This document shows, one piece after another, positions 8,812 through 19,279 of a stretch of DNA of 35,820 nt; the first letter of the stretch is position 1, and every line of letters begins with the position of its first letter. Origin of the DNA: an uncultured Rickettsiales bacterium (GTDB taxonomy: Bacteria > Pseudomonadota > Alphaproteobacteria > Rickettsiales > UBA1997). The position numbers were made by a program, and so were the translations under genes. The notes under the pieces are model-generated. The model had not been told where the DNA came from. It worked only from the letters and a program-made list of their open reading frames with translations, and did no database searches. The stretch is from contig CAJQHT010000048.1 of assembly GCA_905478245.1 (NCBI GenBank), positions 1-35,820 of the forward strand, written 5' to 3'.

Positions 8812-9846
8812 ATGACAATACTTAATAAATTATTAGATTATATCATAAAAAAAGACGGCTCTGATCTTTATATATCAGCAAGTAATAATATATTTGTTAG
8901 AATAGACGGTGAATTGCGTTGCATTTCTCAAAATAAACTTTCAAATGAAGAAATTTATAATTTGTTAAGTGACGTTATGAGCGAAAAAAGATTTAAAGAA
9001 TATAAAGAAAATCTTGAAGCTGATTTTTCGATCAGTAAAGATAAAAGCTATAGATTTAGGGTTAATGCTTTTCATAATAGCCATGGCCCAGCTGCGGTTT
9101 TTAGACTTATAAGCAACAATGCCATGACCTTAGAGGATATGGAATCTCCTGAATCAATTCATAATTTGTGTCATTTATCTAAGGGGTTAATTTTAGTTGT
9201 AGGTCCAACTGGAAGCGGTAAATCTAGCACCTTAGCAGCAATGATCAATAAAATGAATAACAGCTTTAATCACCACATTCTAACCATTGAGGATCCGGTA
9301 GAATTTACCTTTAAATCAAATAAATCTTTAATTAATCAAAGAGAAGTTGGCAGTAGCACCGAATCCTTTGCTGCAGCTCTAAAAAGCTCCTTAAGGGAAA
9401 GTCCTGATGTTATCATGGTTGGAGAAATGAGGGATGTAGAAACAACAAAATTAGCCTTAACCGCAGCCGAAACTGGTCATTTAGTCCTGGCCACTTTACA
9501 CACCATGTCCGCCGCACAAACTATCAATAGAATTATCGATATTTTCCCAGCTAGCGAAAAAAACATTGCCAGATCAATGCTTTCCTCTTCATTACAGGGA
9601 GTTATATCACAAAGATTACTAAAGAAAAAAGGTGGGGGCAGGTGCGCCGCTCTTGAAATTATGTTAGCAAATAATTCTATTAAAAATTTAATTAGAGAAG
9701 ACAAAATTCCTCAAATTAACTCAATTATAGAAATAGGTCAAAAACAAGGCATGATATCCATGAAAGATTCTGTCGAAATATTAGTTGCTACCGATAAAAT
9801 TAGCCAAGAAGATGCGGATGAATTTTTAGCCTCATTGCATCTATAA
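8812..9846 (+). CDS. pilT: Type IV pilus retraction-type ATPase (PilT family)
   Basis: 344 aa; GSDLYISA, Walker A GPTGSGKSSTLAAM, Asp box ILTIEDPVEF, Walker B SPDVIMVGEMRD, His box TGHLVLATLHT, and SIKNLIRE, similar to the PilT AIRNLIRE motif. Confidence 0.88.
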   Translation: MTILNKLLDYIIKKDGSDLYISASNNIFVRIDGELRCISQNKLSNEEIYNLLSDVMSEKRFKEYKENLEADFSISKDKSYRFRVNAFHNSHGPAAVFRLISNNAMTLEDMESPESIHNLCHLSKGLILVVGPTGSGKSSTLAAMINKMNNSFNHHILTIEDPVEFTFKSNKSLINQREVGSSTESFAAALKSSLRESPDVIMVGEMRDVETTKLALTAAETGHLVLATLHTMSAAQTINRIIDIFPASEKNIARSMLSSSLQGVISQRLLKKKGGGRCAALEIMLANNSIKNLIREDKIPQINSIIEIGQKQGMISMKDSVEILVATDKISQEDADEFLASLHL

Positions 9847-9855
9847 TTATCAAAA

Positions 9856-12800
9856 ATGAAGATCAACATTAACCAAGAAGAGTTAAAGCAAACTATAAAA
9901 TTACAACAGGAAGCATCAGACCCCAAAAGATCTGTTTTTGTTGCTGCCTCTGCCGGATCTGGTAAAACAAAAATACTTACAGATAGAGTTTTAAGATTAT
10001 TACTTACAGGATCTACTCCCAATCAAATATTATGTCTTACTTTTACCAAGGTTGCTGCCTTTGAAATGAAGCACAGAATATATAAAGAACTTGGCAATTG
10101 GTCCATAATTAATGAAAACGACCTGAGTAATAGAATATTTAATTTAACAGCGCAAAAGCCATCTAAGTCATTATTAAAAAAAGCAAGAAATTTATTTGTT
10201 AGCATCTTAGATGATTTTGAGGGAATCAAAATTAACACCATACATGCATTTTGCCAGGGACTAATGGCAAGATTTCCACTAGAATCAGAAATTAAGCCAA
10301 ATTTTAGCATAATTGACAGTCAAATTGAAAATAAACTACTTTTACAAGCTAAGGATATGCTTTTAAAAGAAGCTTTAACTAATGAGTCTTTAAAGCAGAA
10401 AATTCAATCCATTAGCTCTAATTTAAATGAAGAAGGCTTTTTAGATATTATTTTAGAATTAATTAATAAGAGATCCGATCTTGAAAGCACAATAGAAGAA
10501 TTATCTGGTTTAAATAATCTTAATAATATTCTTCTTTTAATTTTCAATTCTAAAGATAAGGATAAAGAAATTATTTATAATTTAATTAATAACCCGGATC
10601 AAGATTCAAATTTTAATGTTAAATCTTTAAAGGAAATTGCTAATATTGCCAAAGATAGCGATAAAATTAGTGATAAAAATTACTATAATTCTACTATTAA
10701 TTACTTAAAAAACCCAAATGAAGATAATTTTGCAGAATATATTAATGGTTTTTTTACTCAAAAAAAAGAAGCAAGAAAAAACATTATTACAAAATTTGTC
10801 TCAATAAAATATGAAAATGCTAGTCAAATTATAAAATTAGAATCAGATAGGCTGGCTTCAATAATTGAAGAGATTAATTCTTTTTATATTGCAAATTTAA
10901 CCATAGATTTACTTGAAATTGCTAATAAGATGCTACAATTTTATAGTAATTTAAAAAATTCTAACAATTATTTAGATTATAGTGATTTAATTTCTAAAAG
11001 TGTCAAATTATTAAATAATAAAGAAAATTCTCAATGGATTAAATATAAACTTGATGGTGCCATAGAACATATTTTAGTTGATGAATCTCAGGATACCAAT
11101 AATAATCAATGGCAAATAATTAAGGCAGTTAGTGACGATTTCTTTAATGAAAATAAAACGGAAGAAGGTCAAAAAAGAACTATTTTTATCGTTGGCGACA
11201 ATAAACAATCAATTTATAGCTTTCAAGGAGCTGACCCAGGAATATTTAGCAATGTTTTTTCTTATTATCAGAATAAATTAAAGTTAGCTAATCAAGAAAT
11301 TTCTAATATTTCTTTAAATAATTCATTTCGCTCTCGAAGGAATATTTTAAAATTAGTTGATAATATTTTCCAAAATGAAAAATATAAAAAAGCCATTAGT
11401 CCCATTAATATGGTTAAGCATAATCCAATTAAAATTCAAGAAAATGGTAAGGTTGAATTATGGCCAATAATAAACGTTAAGAAGAAAAAAGAAGAGTATA
11501 AAAATGATTTTTCTTGGAAAATTAATGTTCGCCCCAGTAATACCTTAAATTCCAAGGAGTTATTAGCAAAATTAATAGCAAAAAAAATAAAATCATGGAT
11601 TGTAACAAAAAAAATTATCAAAAGTGAGAATAGGGTGATTCAGCCAAGAGATATCATGATATTAATTAAAAATAGAACTAATAATCTTGGAAATTTGATT
11701 ATAGAAAATCTACAAAAAGAAGGAATAGCCGTTAATGGCGGAGATAAAATTGAGTTATTTAATAATATTCTCATCAAAGATCTACTAACCATAGCAAGAT
11801 TCCTACTTTTACCAGAAGATGATTTAAATCTAGCCACATTGCTTAAATCTCCTTTACTCGAAATATCGGAAGAAGATTTATTTGAGCTTTGTCAGGTCAA
11901 GAATCAAAAAGAAATATATTTATTTCAAGCTTTAAAATTATCAAAAAAACCAAATATCATTAAGGCTTTAGAATTCTTAAGTGATATGGAGAATTTTTAC
12001 CAAAGAAATACATATGAAATATACCTATTATTCCTGCATATATTAGAAAATAAAAATAAAAAAGCAAAAATAATAGCGCATTTTGGCGAAGAATCAAAAG
12101 AAATTATTCATCAATTTTTAAATTTATGTATCAACTTTGAAGAAAGTGATTCAATCGGCTTGGAAAGTTTTATTTCCGACATTGACAATTCTTCATTAAG
12201 AATAAATATAGATTCAATCAATAATGAATTTAATCAAGTCAAAATTACCACTATACACTCAGCTAAAGGATTAGAATCTAAAATCATCATTTTGGCCGAT
12301 AGCTTTCATTCTCATATACAAAAATATGGATCTAATAAAAATAAAATATTATGGCTCAATAAAGATAATCTAAAAATACCAATTTATAAAGCAAGCAAAG
12401 ACTCGCAACTAACAAATGATATCAAAAAACATAATTTAAAAATTAAAGAAGAAGAATATTTAAGATTGCTTTATGTTGCCATAACCAGAGCAGAAGAAGA
12501 GATCTATATTACTGGATTTGGAGAAAATGCAACTGATGATTGTTGGTATAATTTAATTAAAAATTATGGCCTCATTGAGGCAAAAACTAAAGAATCAGAT
12601 TTTCGAAATTTACTAAATATTAAAGAAGATGATTTTACTCAAAATAATGAAATCTTATATTTTGAAGATGAAAATCAAAATACAACCAATGAAATAACAT
12701 TAAAAGATAATCAAGAAAATAATCAGAATTATAAAATTCCAGATTTTTTAACAAAAAAAGCTGAAACAGAATTATTTCAGAACATTATATATCCTTCAAC

Positions 12801-13305
12801 TATCGATAAAACATCTTACAACAACATTACTCAAGCAAATAATGTTAATTTTGGTAATATAATTCATAAAATACTTGAATTATTTATCAAAAAATTAAAA
12901 AATAATAACATATTGCTAAAAATAGAAAAACACCTAAATCAACATTATAAAGAATTAGAATCGGCAGAAAAAAAGGAAATATTAAGACAAATTAAAATAT
13001 TATCCATTGATAAAAAATTTGAATTTTTACGTATAAATAAATTAGAGACTGAAATTCCCATATTTTCTAATATTGACAATCAGATAATTTCAGGAAAAAT
13101 AGATCTTTTAGTTATAAAGCAAGATGAAATTATTATCATTGATTATAAAAGTAACAAAATAAATAAAGAAGAAATAAACGAGATAGCTAAAAAATATCAA
13201 AATCAATTAGAGTTATATAGAGTCATAATTCAAGAAATATATCCTGATAAAAAAATTAAATCCGCTATAATTTGGACATATCTATCTGAAATTACATTTC
13301 TTTAG
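9856..13305 (+). CDS. addA: UvrD/Rep-family helicase-nuclease, AddA-type double-strand break repair subunit
   Basis: 1149 aa; Walker A AASAGSGKTKILTDRVLRLL, HILVDESQDTN, VGDNKQSIYSFQGADP, TIHSAKGLE, LLYVAITRAEEE; C-terminal nuclease signature GKIDLLVIKQDEIIIIDYKS. Confidence 0.88.
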   Translation: MKININQEELKQTIKLQQEASDPKRSVFVAASAGSGKTKILTDRVLRLLLTGSTPNQILCLTFTKVAAFEMKHRIYKELGNWSIINENDLSNRIFNLTAQKPSKSLLKKARNLFVSILDDFEGIKINTIHAFCQGLMARFPLESEIKPNFSIIDSQIENKLLLQAKDMLLKEALTNESLKQKIQSISSNLNEEGFLDIILELINKRSDLESTIEELSGLNNLNNILLLIFNSKDKDKEIIYNLINNPDQDSNFNVKSLKEIANIAKDSDKISDKNYYNSTINYLKNPNEDNFAEYINGFFTQKKEARKNIITKFVSIKYENASQIIKLESDRLASIIEEINSFYIANLTIDLLEIANKMLQFYSNLKNSNNYLDYSDLISKSVKLLNNKENSQWIKYKLDGAIEHILVDESQDTNNNQWQIIKAVSDDFFNENKTEEGQKRTIFIVGDNKQSIYSFQGADPGIFSNVFSYYQNKLKLANQEISNISLNNSFRSRRNILKLVDNIFQNEKYKKAISPINMVKHNPIKIQENGKVELWPIINVKKKKEEYKNDFSWKINVRPSNTLNSKELLAKLIAKKIKSWIVTKKIIKSENRVIQPRDIMILIKNRTNNLGNLIIENLQKEGIAVNGGDKIELFNNILIKDLLTIARFLLLPEDDLNLATLLKSPLLEISEEDLFELCQVKNQKEIYLFQALKLSKKPNIIKALEFLSDMENFYQRNTYEIYLLFLHILENKNKKAKIIAHFGEESKEIIHQFLNLCINFEESDSIGLESFISDIDNSSLRINIDSINNEFNQVKITTIHSAKGLESKIIILADSFHSHIQKYGSNKNKILWLNKDNLKIPIYKASKDSQLTNDIKKHNLKIKEEEYLRLLYVAITRAEEEIYITGFGENATDDCWYNLIKNYGLIEAKTKESDFRNLLNIKEDDFTQNNEILYFEDENQNTTNEITLKDNQENNQNYKIPDFLTKKAETELFQNIIYPSTIDKTSYNNITQANNVNFGNIIHKILELFIKKLKNNNILLKIEKHLNQHYKELESAEKKEILRQIKILSIDKKFEFLRINKLETEIPIFSNIDNQIISGKIDLLVIKQDEIIIIDYKSNKINKEEINEIAKKYQNQLELYRVIIQEIYPDKKIKSAIIWTYLSEITFL

Positions 13306-13331
13306 ATCAAAGAATTCTTTGACAATTAATA

Positions 13332-13356
13332 AATATTGTTTATTCTTAACAATATT
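13332..13356. repeat. Small inverted repeat AATATTGTT-tattctt-AACAATATT
   Basis: 9-bp perfect arms (13332-13340 / 13348-13356) between addA and thyX, just downstream of a TTGACA at 13319-13324. Confidence 0.5.
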
Positions 13357-13431
13357 AATACCACTAAAAGACCTATACAAATTGCTAGATTTTAAGGTCT
13401 TCATAAATAAATATGGCATTAATCTATATAA

Positions 13432-14439
13432 TTGACACAATATTACAGCAATATGACTATAAAAAAAGAACATTTAGAACAAATAGAACAGCTAAGACAG
13501 CAGAAATCAACAACTATCAGGCCAGTTTCTGAGGAATTGGAAGAGATTCTCTATAAACCATTTCAAGCGCTTGATCACGGCTTTGTCAGAGTGGTAGATT
13601 ACATGGGAAATGATTCATCAGTGGTGCAATCCGCACGTGTTTCTTATGGTGCTGGTACAAAGCAAGTTAATGCTGATAAGGGTTTAATTAATTATCTTAT
13701 GGCTCATCGCCATACCACTCCTTTTGAAATGTGTGAAATTAAATTTCATATTAAATTGCCAATTTTTATTGCAAGACAATGGATTAGACACAGAACAGCT
13801 AATGTTAACGAATATTCTGCTCGATATTCCATTATGGAAGATGAATTTTACATACCAAAGCAACAAAACCTAGCAGCGCAATCATCGCAAAATCATCAAG
13901 GCAGGGATGAGGGCGGTTCACTTAGTGAAAATGAACAAAAAATCGTCCTAGATATCTTAAGGAAAGATTCTAGAAATTGCTACGACAATTATCTCAACAT
14001 GATCAATCAAGATAAAAATGGCAATATTATAGATGAATCAAAAGATGGTGTTGCTCGCGAATTAGCTAGGATGAATTTAACTTTAAATTGCTATACTCAA
14101 TGGTATTGGAAAATTGATCTACACAATTTATTACATTTTCTATCCCTAAGGGTCGATTCTCACGCCCAATATGAAATAAGGGAGTATGCCCAAATTATGC
14201 TAGATATGGTTCAAAAATGGGTTCCACACTCTTACGAGGCTTTTGTTAAAAACAGAATGAATGGTCAAGAATTCTCCAGTGGAGCTGTTGAAGTTATTAA
14301 AAAAATGCTAAAAGGTGAAAAAATCTCTCGAAAAGAAGCAAATCTTAGCGCAAGAGAATGGGATGAATTAATGTTAAAATTAGAAATATCTCAAAATAAT
14401 AATGATAAAGCAGGCGATAAAATTCATTTAGCAAAATAA
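13432..14439 (+). CDS. thyX: FAD-dependent thymidylate synthase ThyX (start could be ATG 13453)
   Basis: ThyX motif [76 protein letters not shown]. Confidence 0.95.
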   Translation: MTQYYSNMTIKKEHLEQIEQLRQQKSTTIRPVSEELEEILYKPFQALDHGFVRVVDYMGNDSSVVQSARVSYGAGTKQVNADKGLINYLMAHRHTTPFEMCEIKFHIKLPIFIARQWIRHRTANVNEYSARYSIMEDEFYIPKQQNLAAQSSQNHQGRDEGGSLSENEQKIVLDILRKDSRNCYDNYLNMINQDKNGNIIDESKDGVARELARMNLTLNCYTQWYWKIDLHNLLHFLSLRVDSHAQYEIREYAQIMLDMVQKWVPHSYEAFVKNRMNGQEFSSGAVEVIKKMLKGEKISRKEANLSAREWDELMLKLEISQNNNDKAGDKIHLAK

Positions 14440-14465
14440 ATATTAATATTTAATTAAAAACAAAT

Positions 14466-14627
14466 ATGTCTATTGGAATCTGGCAATTAATTCTAATTTT
14501 AGTTATAATTCTTCTTATATTTGGCGCCGGCAAATTACCAAAAGTTATGAAAGATATTGGTAGTGGCATTAAAAATTTAAAAGAAGGACTAAAAAACGAA
14601 GAAAAAGAAGATAAGAAAGATAAATAA
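14466..14627 (+). CDS. tatA: Sec-independent (Tat) translocase subunit TatA
   Basis: 53-aa ORF below the track's length cut-off: MSIGIWQLILILVIILLIFGAGKLPKVMKDIGSGIKNLKEGLKNEEKEDKKDK. N-terminal TM helix, FGAGKLP hinge, amphipathic helix. Confidence 0.92.
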   Translation: MSIGIWQLILILVIILLIFGAGKLPKVMKDIGSGIKNLKEGLKNEEKEDKKDK

Positions 14628-14645
14628 TACCATTTAAAATTAATA

Positions 14646-15260
14646 ATGTTTAGAAAAAAGACGCCAATCAATACCAAGCATCTTAAGAGCATTATAAAGA
14701 ATGGTTCAAAAAAAGATAAAATATCCATCCAAAACATAATAAATTCAATGAATGCTGGCGGCTTTGGCTTGGTTCTTATGTTTTTCTCTTTACCTATATT
14801 AATACCATTACCACCGCCATTACCCAGCTTTATAGCAATTCCTTTATTCATTTTTTCTTTTCAAATGATAATTGGATTAAGCGCACCAAAATTACCTAAA
14901 ATAATATCTCAAAAAACAATAGAAAGGGCTCTTATTGCTAAAATTATTGAAAAAGCATCTATATATTTATATAAGATAGAAAAAATAATGAAACCTAGAT
15001 TGTTTTTTTTAAGCACTGGGATATGTGAAAGATTTATAGGTCTACTAATTTTAATATTCTCTTCTTCTATTTTAATTCCACTTCCTTTTACCAATTTCTT
15101 ACCAGGTATTGGAATTTTAATAACATCTTTTGGTTTAATGGGTCGTGATGGCTTAATAATTATATTAGGCTTAACCATTGGTCTTTTTGGTGTATTTATA
15201 ACTCTTGCTGCAATGATGCTTGGAGCTGAATTCTTGGCAATTATTAAAGATTTTCTCTAA
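14646..15260 (+). CDS. ExoD-family membrane protein
   Basis: 204 aa hydrophobic; SLPILIPLPPPLPSFIAIPLFIFSFQMIIG...P and duplicated IPLP motifs match the ExoD (exopolysaccharide synthesis) family pattern. Confidence 0.75.
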   Translation: MFRKKTPINTKHLKSIIKNGSKKDKISIQNIINSMNAGGFGLVLMFFSLPILIPLPPPLPSFIAIPLFIFSFQMIIGLSAPKLPKIISQKTIERALIAKIIEKASIYLYKIEKIMKPRLFFLSTGICERFIGLLILIFSSSILIPLPFTNFLPGIGILITSFGLMGRDGLIIILGLTIGLFGVFITLAAMMLGAEFLAIIKDFL

Positions 15261-15310
15261 TATCAAATTCTATCTTTAAAATTAAATTCAAATAATTATT
15301 GCTATTTGCC

Positions 15311-15339
15311 TTGACAAATTAATAATTAGTTACTATATT
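15311..15339 (+). promoter_or_regulatory. Sigma70-type promoter for rho with ~200-nt leader
   Basis: TTGACA (15311-15316), 17-nt spacer, TATATT (15334-15339); rho ATG at 15551. Confidence 0.6.
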
Positions 15340-15550
15340 CTGAAGTAAATAAACTTGCTGCAAATAATGTAGATAAGTTTTTCTTTTTAGAGGTATTTAA
15401 GTCTTATCAATTAATTACTTCATCTTTTCTATAGAAATCTTTTAGAAAATTTTACAATAATCTTCCTTATAATCTTTTTAGTTAGTTATTTTTATTACTA
15501 ATTTTCTTGCATTATAATTAAATCAAATTTTAAATAAATTAATAATTACA

Positions 15551-17029
15551 ATGGTAACATCTAACCCTTTAACGTTAAACAGCAAGAAGCCTGCTTCTGA
15601 TCAAAATAACATAGAAGCAAAAAAATCAACAATGTCTTTGAGTAGCAAGACAAGTGATGCAGCTGATGACATAAGTGTAAATTCTGAAAATAATAAATTA
15701 CCAGATGTCAAAACCAATAACACTCCAAGCAATTATAAATCACCAATAGATCAAGAAATTCTAGAGCTAAAATCTTTAAAATTAGAATCACCTGAAAAAT
15801 TAATAGAAATAGCCATGGAGCATGGACTAGAGAATGTTAGCGACTTATGTAAACAAGATATTATATACCATATTCTTAAAAGATTCTCAGAACAAAAAAG
15901 AAATAATACCATAGTAGGAGAGGGTGTTTTAGAAGTTTTACAAGATGGATTTGGATTTTTAAGAGCCCCTGAAGCCAACTATAGACCGGGACCAGATGAT
16001 ATTTACGTCTCCCCTAGTCAAATTAAGAGATTTGGACTTAGAACTGGAGATACCGTTAAAGGTCAAATAAGGGCCCCTAAAAAAGGTGAGAGATATTTCG
16101 CTTTACTTAGAGTAAATGATGTTAATGGCATTTCACTTTCAGGAATTAGAAACAGGGTTCTTTTTGATGATTTAACACCCTTATTCCCAAAAGAAAAATT
16201 AAAGTTAGAAGTTGAGAATGATCCAAGAACTAATTCAGACATATCAACCAGAACAATAGACTTAATCTCTCCACTAGGGAAGGGACAAAGGGCATTAATA
16301 GTAGCGCCACCAAAAACAGGTAAAACCATTTTAATGCAAACAATTGCTCACGCAATTAGTATTAACCATCCAGAAGTCGTCTTAATGGTTCTTTTAATAG
16401 ATGAAAGACCTGAAGAAGTAACAGATATGTCAAGGTCGGTAAAAGGTGAAGTTGTTAGCTCGACTTTTGATGAACCGGCACATCGTCACGTACAATTAGC
16501 AGAAATGGTTATTTCTAAAGCTAAAAGATTAGTTGAAGCTAAAAAAGATGTGGTTATCTTACTTGATTCCATTACAAGATTAGCGCGTGCTTATAATACA
16601 GTTATTCCCTCTTCTGGCAAGGTTTTAACTGGAGGTGTTGATTCAAACGCACTACAAAAACCAAAAAGATTCTTTGGTGCAGCTAGAAATATAGAGGAGG
16701 GCGGCTCTTTGAGTATCATTGCAACTGCTTTAGTCGACACTGGTTCAAAAATGGACGATGTTATCTTTGAGGAATTTAAAGGAACTGGTAATTCAGAAAT
16801 TGTATTAGATAGAAAATTATCAGAAAAAAGAGTATTCCCAGCAATAGACATTACCAGATCAGGAACCAGAAAAGAAGAATTGCTGATTGACAGAGCAACC
16901 TTATCCAAAACCTGGATGCTAAGAAGAGTTGTGAACCCTATGAACGCAGTAGAAGCAATGGAATTCTTCAGTCAAAAAATGGCTAGCTCTAAAACCAATA
17001 AAGACTTTTTTAACTCAATGAATTCCTAA
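15551..17029 (+). CDS. rho: Transcription termination factor Rho with extended disordered N-terminus
   Basis: 492 aa; [97 protein letters not shown]. About 70 residues before the conserved Rho N-terminal region are Ser/Asn/Lys-rich. Confidence 0.97.
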   Translation: MVTSNPLTLNSKKPASDQNNIEAKKSTMSLSSKTSDAADDISVNSENNKLPDVKTNNTPSNYKSPIDQEILELKSLKLESPEKLIEIAMEHGLENVSDLCKQDIIYHILKRFSEQKRNNTIVGEGVLEVLQDGFGFLRAPEANYRPGPDDIYVSPSQIKRFGLRTGDTVKGQIRAPKKGERYFALLRVNDVNGISLSGIRNRVLFDDLTPLFPKEKLKLEVENDPRTNSDISTRTIDLISPLGKGQRALIVAPPKTGKTILMQTIAHAISINHPEVVLMVLLIDERPEEVTDMSRSVKGEVVSSTFDEPAHRHVQLAEMVISKAKRLVEAKKDVVILLDSITRLARAYNTVIPSSGKVLTGGVDSNALQKPKRFFGAARNIEEGGSLSIIATALVDTGSKMDDVIFEEFKGTGNSEIVLDRKLSEKRVFPAIDITRSGTRKEELLIDRATLSKTWMLRRVVNPMNAVEAMEFFSQKMASSKTNKDFFNSMNS

Positions 17030-17100
17030 AAAACCATAAGAATTCCCTAGGTTATCAAAAAATATGACGCTAATTTTAAAGATAGGAATTGGCGCTAGAA

Positions 17101-19209
17101 CTATAAATTCTTTATAGTAAAATGAATATTGTAAGATTTTTCTGCCCTTAGAAATTGCACAGGCTTATGTTCGACAGCTGAAAAGCCATAAGTTACACAG
17201 CATCCATCATAATTAACCCCAAGCCTCTTCATAATTACCTGATCTCCAACCATATCTTTAGTCATGTTAAGGTAGCCACTCACATTTCCATAAATTTTAG
17301 TTCTAAAACCTAAATATACCTGCTCCTGCTTTGCATTGCTTTGTGCATCCTCTTTAATAAATAAATAATTAGAAGATATATTAAAATTATTAAAATTCAT
17401 GTTAAGATTTATATCACTCACTTCATTTTCATAATTTTCATTATTCAATTGGAAATTATAAATAAAATTAATCATTTTAGGTGATTTATAAGATAAAGAG
17501 CCGACTATATTTGATTTATTACCATTATTGAATCCTGTTATGGTAACATCTTGAACTTTATTATTTTTTCTATATCCCTGACCTAGTCCAAAACCAAAAT
17601 CACCAACAGAATTAAATAATTTTGAGTTAATTCCGTAATTTAATCTCTGACCAGATTCATTTCTATCAAATCCAAGAAATCTATCTTCAAAAAATAAATT
17701 ATTTTGAGTTAATTCTATATTATTAGTATCCTCATTTATAATATACCTATAATCCTTAGAGTAAGAACTATTAACAAAATTTGCTTTTGGCTCAATAATT
17801 AAAGAATAATTATTGCTTTTCTTTATTAAGGGCAAATTCCAAGATAATGATGTCTGAGGTCTGTAATTTTCTTGAGATCCTTTATAGATTGCTTGGTCAG
17901 TATTAGCATAATCCGTATCATCTATATTATATAAATCCCCTTGCAGTGAAGCTGATAATTTAAAAATATTACCATAAATATTCTTAGGTATAGTGATCTT
18001 GGGTATTAATGACAATCTTTTATATTGAAGGCCATTATTTTTAGATAAAATAGTCGCGTTACTTTGTATAGAATATGTTTCCTTCAATTTAGAACCCCTT
18101 TTCTCGAAATATGAATTAAAAATTGGTATAGAATTATTTTCTTTAACAGAATCTAATTCCAATTCCTGTATATCAAGTAATTTTATTGAATTATAATTAT
18201 TATCCTCAATGTGATCAAAATCAACATATGAAACATTATATCCGGTAAAATCATTATGGTAATCTCTCAAATAATCCTCGTCACTAGTATGTTTTATATT
18301 GAAATTTAAATCAATATTATCCGATATTTTAATATCGCCAGCAGAATCCAACATCCACCTTTCCTCCATGGCCTGACTGGTTTCTACTATATTATTATTA
18401 GCATTTTCTAATTTTATATCATATTCTCCATTTTTAAGCAAATGACGATAATGATTTTTTATAATTAAATTTTTATTAGCAGGATGATATTGTAAAGTAG
18501 TGGTTAAATCTTTATTGGGAGCTATATTAAAATAATACGGAATTCTTAAGCCAAACCCAAGGTTATTAGTATTTGTATATGAGGAATGTAGGAAGCCACT
18601 CTTTCTTTTTGATGACTGAAGTGGAACACGAATATATGGCGTATAAAAAAACGGCACATCTTTAACTCTAAAAAAACCACTTTTTATTTTAATGGATCCA
18701 TCTTCTTTATTAATAATTGCATCTCTTGATTTTAACGATATTAAACTAATATCATTTTTAGTATTTTTGTGATTATTTTTAATTATTGGATTTGGACAGA
18801 ATGAAAATATAGAATTTTTAAATATACTTTTTGTTTTACTTTCTCTAATTATTCTAGGCGCTTTAACATAGGAGCCATCATTAAATATAATTTTTCCATC
18901 AATTAACTCACCCTTATTAAAATCATCTTTTATATCAATTTTTTCTGAAAAAATATTTCCAATATCATTATTCTTTAACCTAACGTCACCAATTGCCGTG
19001 ATTAATTGCTTATTTTTATTATAAATAACTTTATCTGAAGTTAATTTGTCAGTCCCATTGGTAACTTCCACATTTCCTGTGGCAGTAATAATATTATTTT
19101 TTCTATCCCCTTCAACTTTGTCAGCCTCTAATTTGGTTGGAAATTTTGTAGCTTTAGCATCTGGAATTAAGGTTATTGTCAAAGATATTAAGAAAAAGAA
19201 ATATTTCAT
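17101..19209 (-). CDS. lptD: LPS-assembly protein LptD (OstA)
   Basis: 702 aa; signal peptide, OstA-like N-term (LEADKVEGDRKNNIITATGNVEVTNGTDKLTSDKVIYNKNKQLITAIGDVRL), PFFYTPYIRVPLQSSKRKSGFLHSSYTNTNNLGFGLRIPYYFNIAPNKDLTTT, C-terminal GCC motif. Confidence 0.93.
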   Translation of the reverse strand: MKYFFFLISLTITLIPDAKATKFPTKLEADKVEGDRKNNIITATGNVEVTNGTDKLTSDKVIYNKNKQLITAIGDVRLKNNDIGNIFSEKIDIKDDFNKGELIDGKIIFNDGSYVKAPRIIRESKTKSIFKNSIFSFCPNPIIKNNHKNTKNDISLISLKSRDAIINKEDGSIKIKSGFFRVKDVPFFYTPYIRVPLQSSKRKSGFLHSSYTNTNNLGFGLRIPYYFNIAPNKDLTTTLQYHPANKNLIIKNHYRHLLKNGEYDIKLENANNNIVETSQAMEERWMLDSAGDIKISDNIDLNFNIKHTSDEDYLRDYHNDFTGYNVSYVDFDHIEDNNYNSIKLLDIQELELDSVKENNSIPIFNSYFEKRGSKLKETYSIQSNATILSKNNGLQYKRLSLIPKITIPKNIYGNIFKLSASLQGDLYNIDDTDYANTDQAIYKGSQENYRPQTSLSWNLPLIKKSNNYSLIIEPKANFVNSSYSKDYRYIINEDTNNIELTQNNLFFEDRFLGFDRNESGQRLNYGINSKLFNSVGDFGFGLGQGYRKNNKVQDVTITGFNNGNKSNIVGSLSYKSPKMINFIYNFQLNNENYENEVSDINLNMNFNNFNISSNYLFIKEDAQSNAKQEQVYLGFRTKIYGNVSGYLNMTKDMVGDQVIMKRLGVNYDGCCVTYGFSAVEHKPVQFLRAEKSYNIHFTIKNL

Positions 19210-19220
19210 TTTATTATTTT

Positions 19221-19270
19221 ATTCAAAAAAATATTTAGTTATATCATTCATTAAAGTTGGGATTTGGTAT
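19221..19270. repeat. Single end of the ATACCAAATCCCA...CTTTAATGAATGAT dispersed element
   Basis: Reverse complement ATACCAAATCCCAACTTTAATGAATGATATAACTAAATATTTTTTT closely matches 5711-5760. Confidence 0.65.
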
Positions 19271-19279
19271 AAAACTCTA

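Noticed and set aside
14450-14851. ORF 133 aa (-)
   Set aside because: Antisense to tatA and the exoD-like gene, both supported by family motifs.
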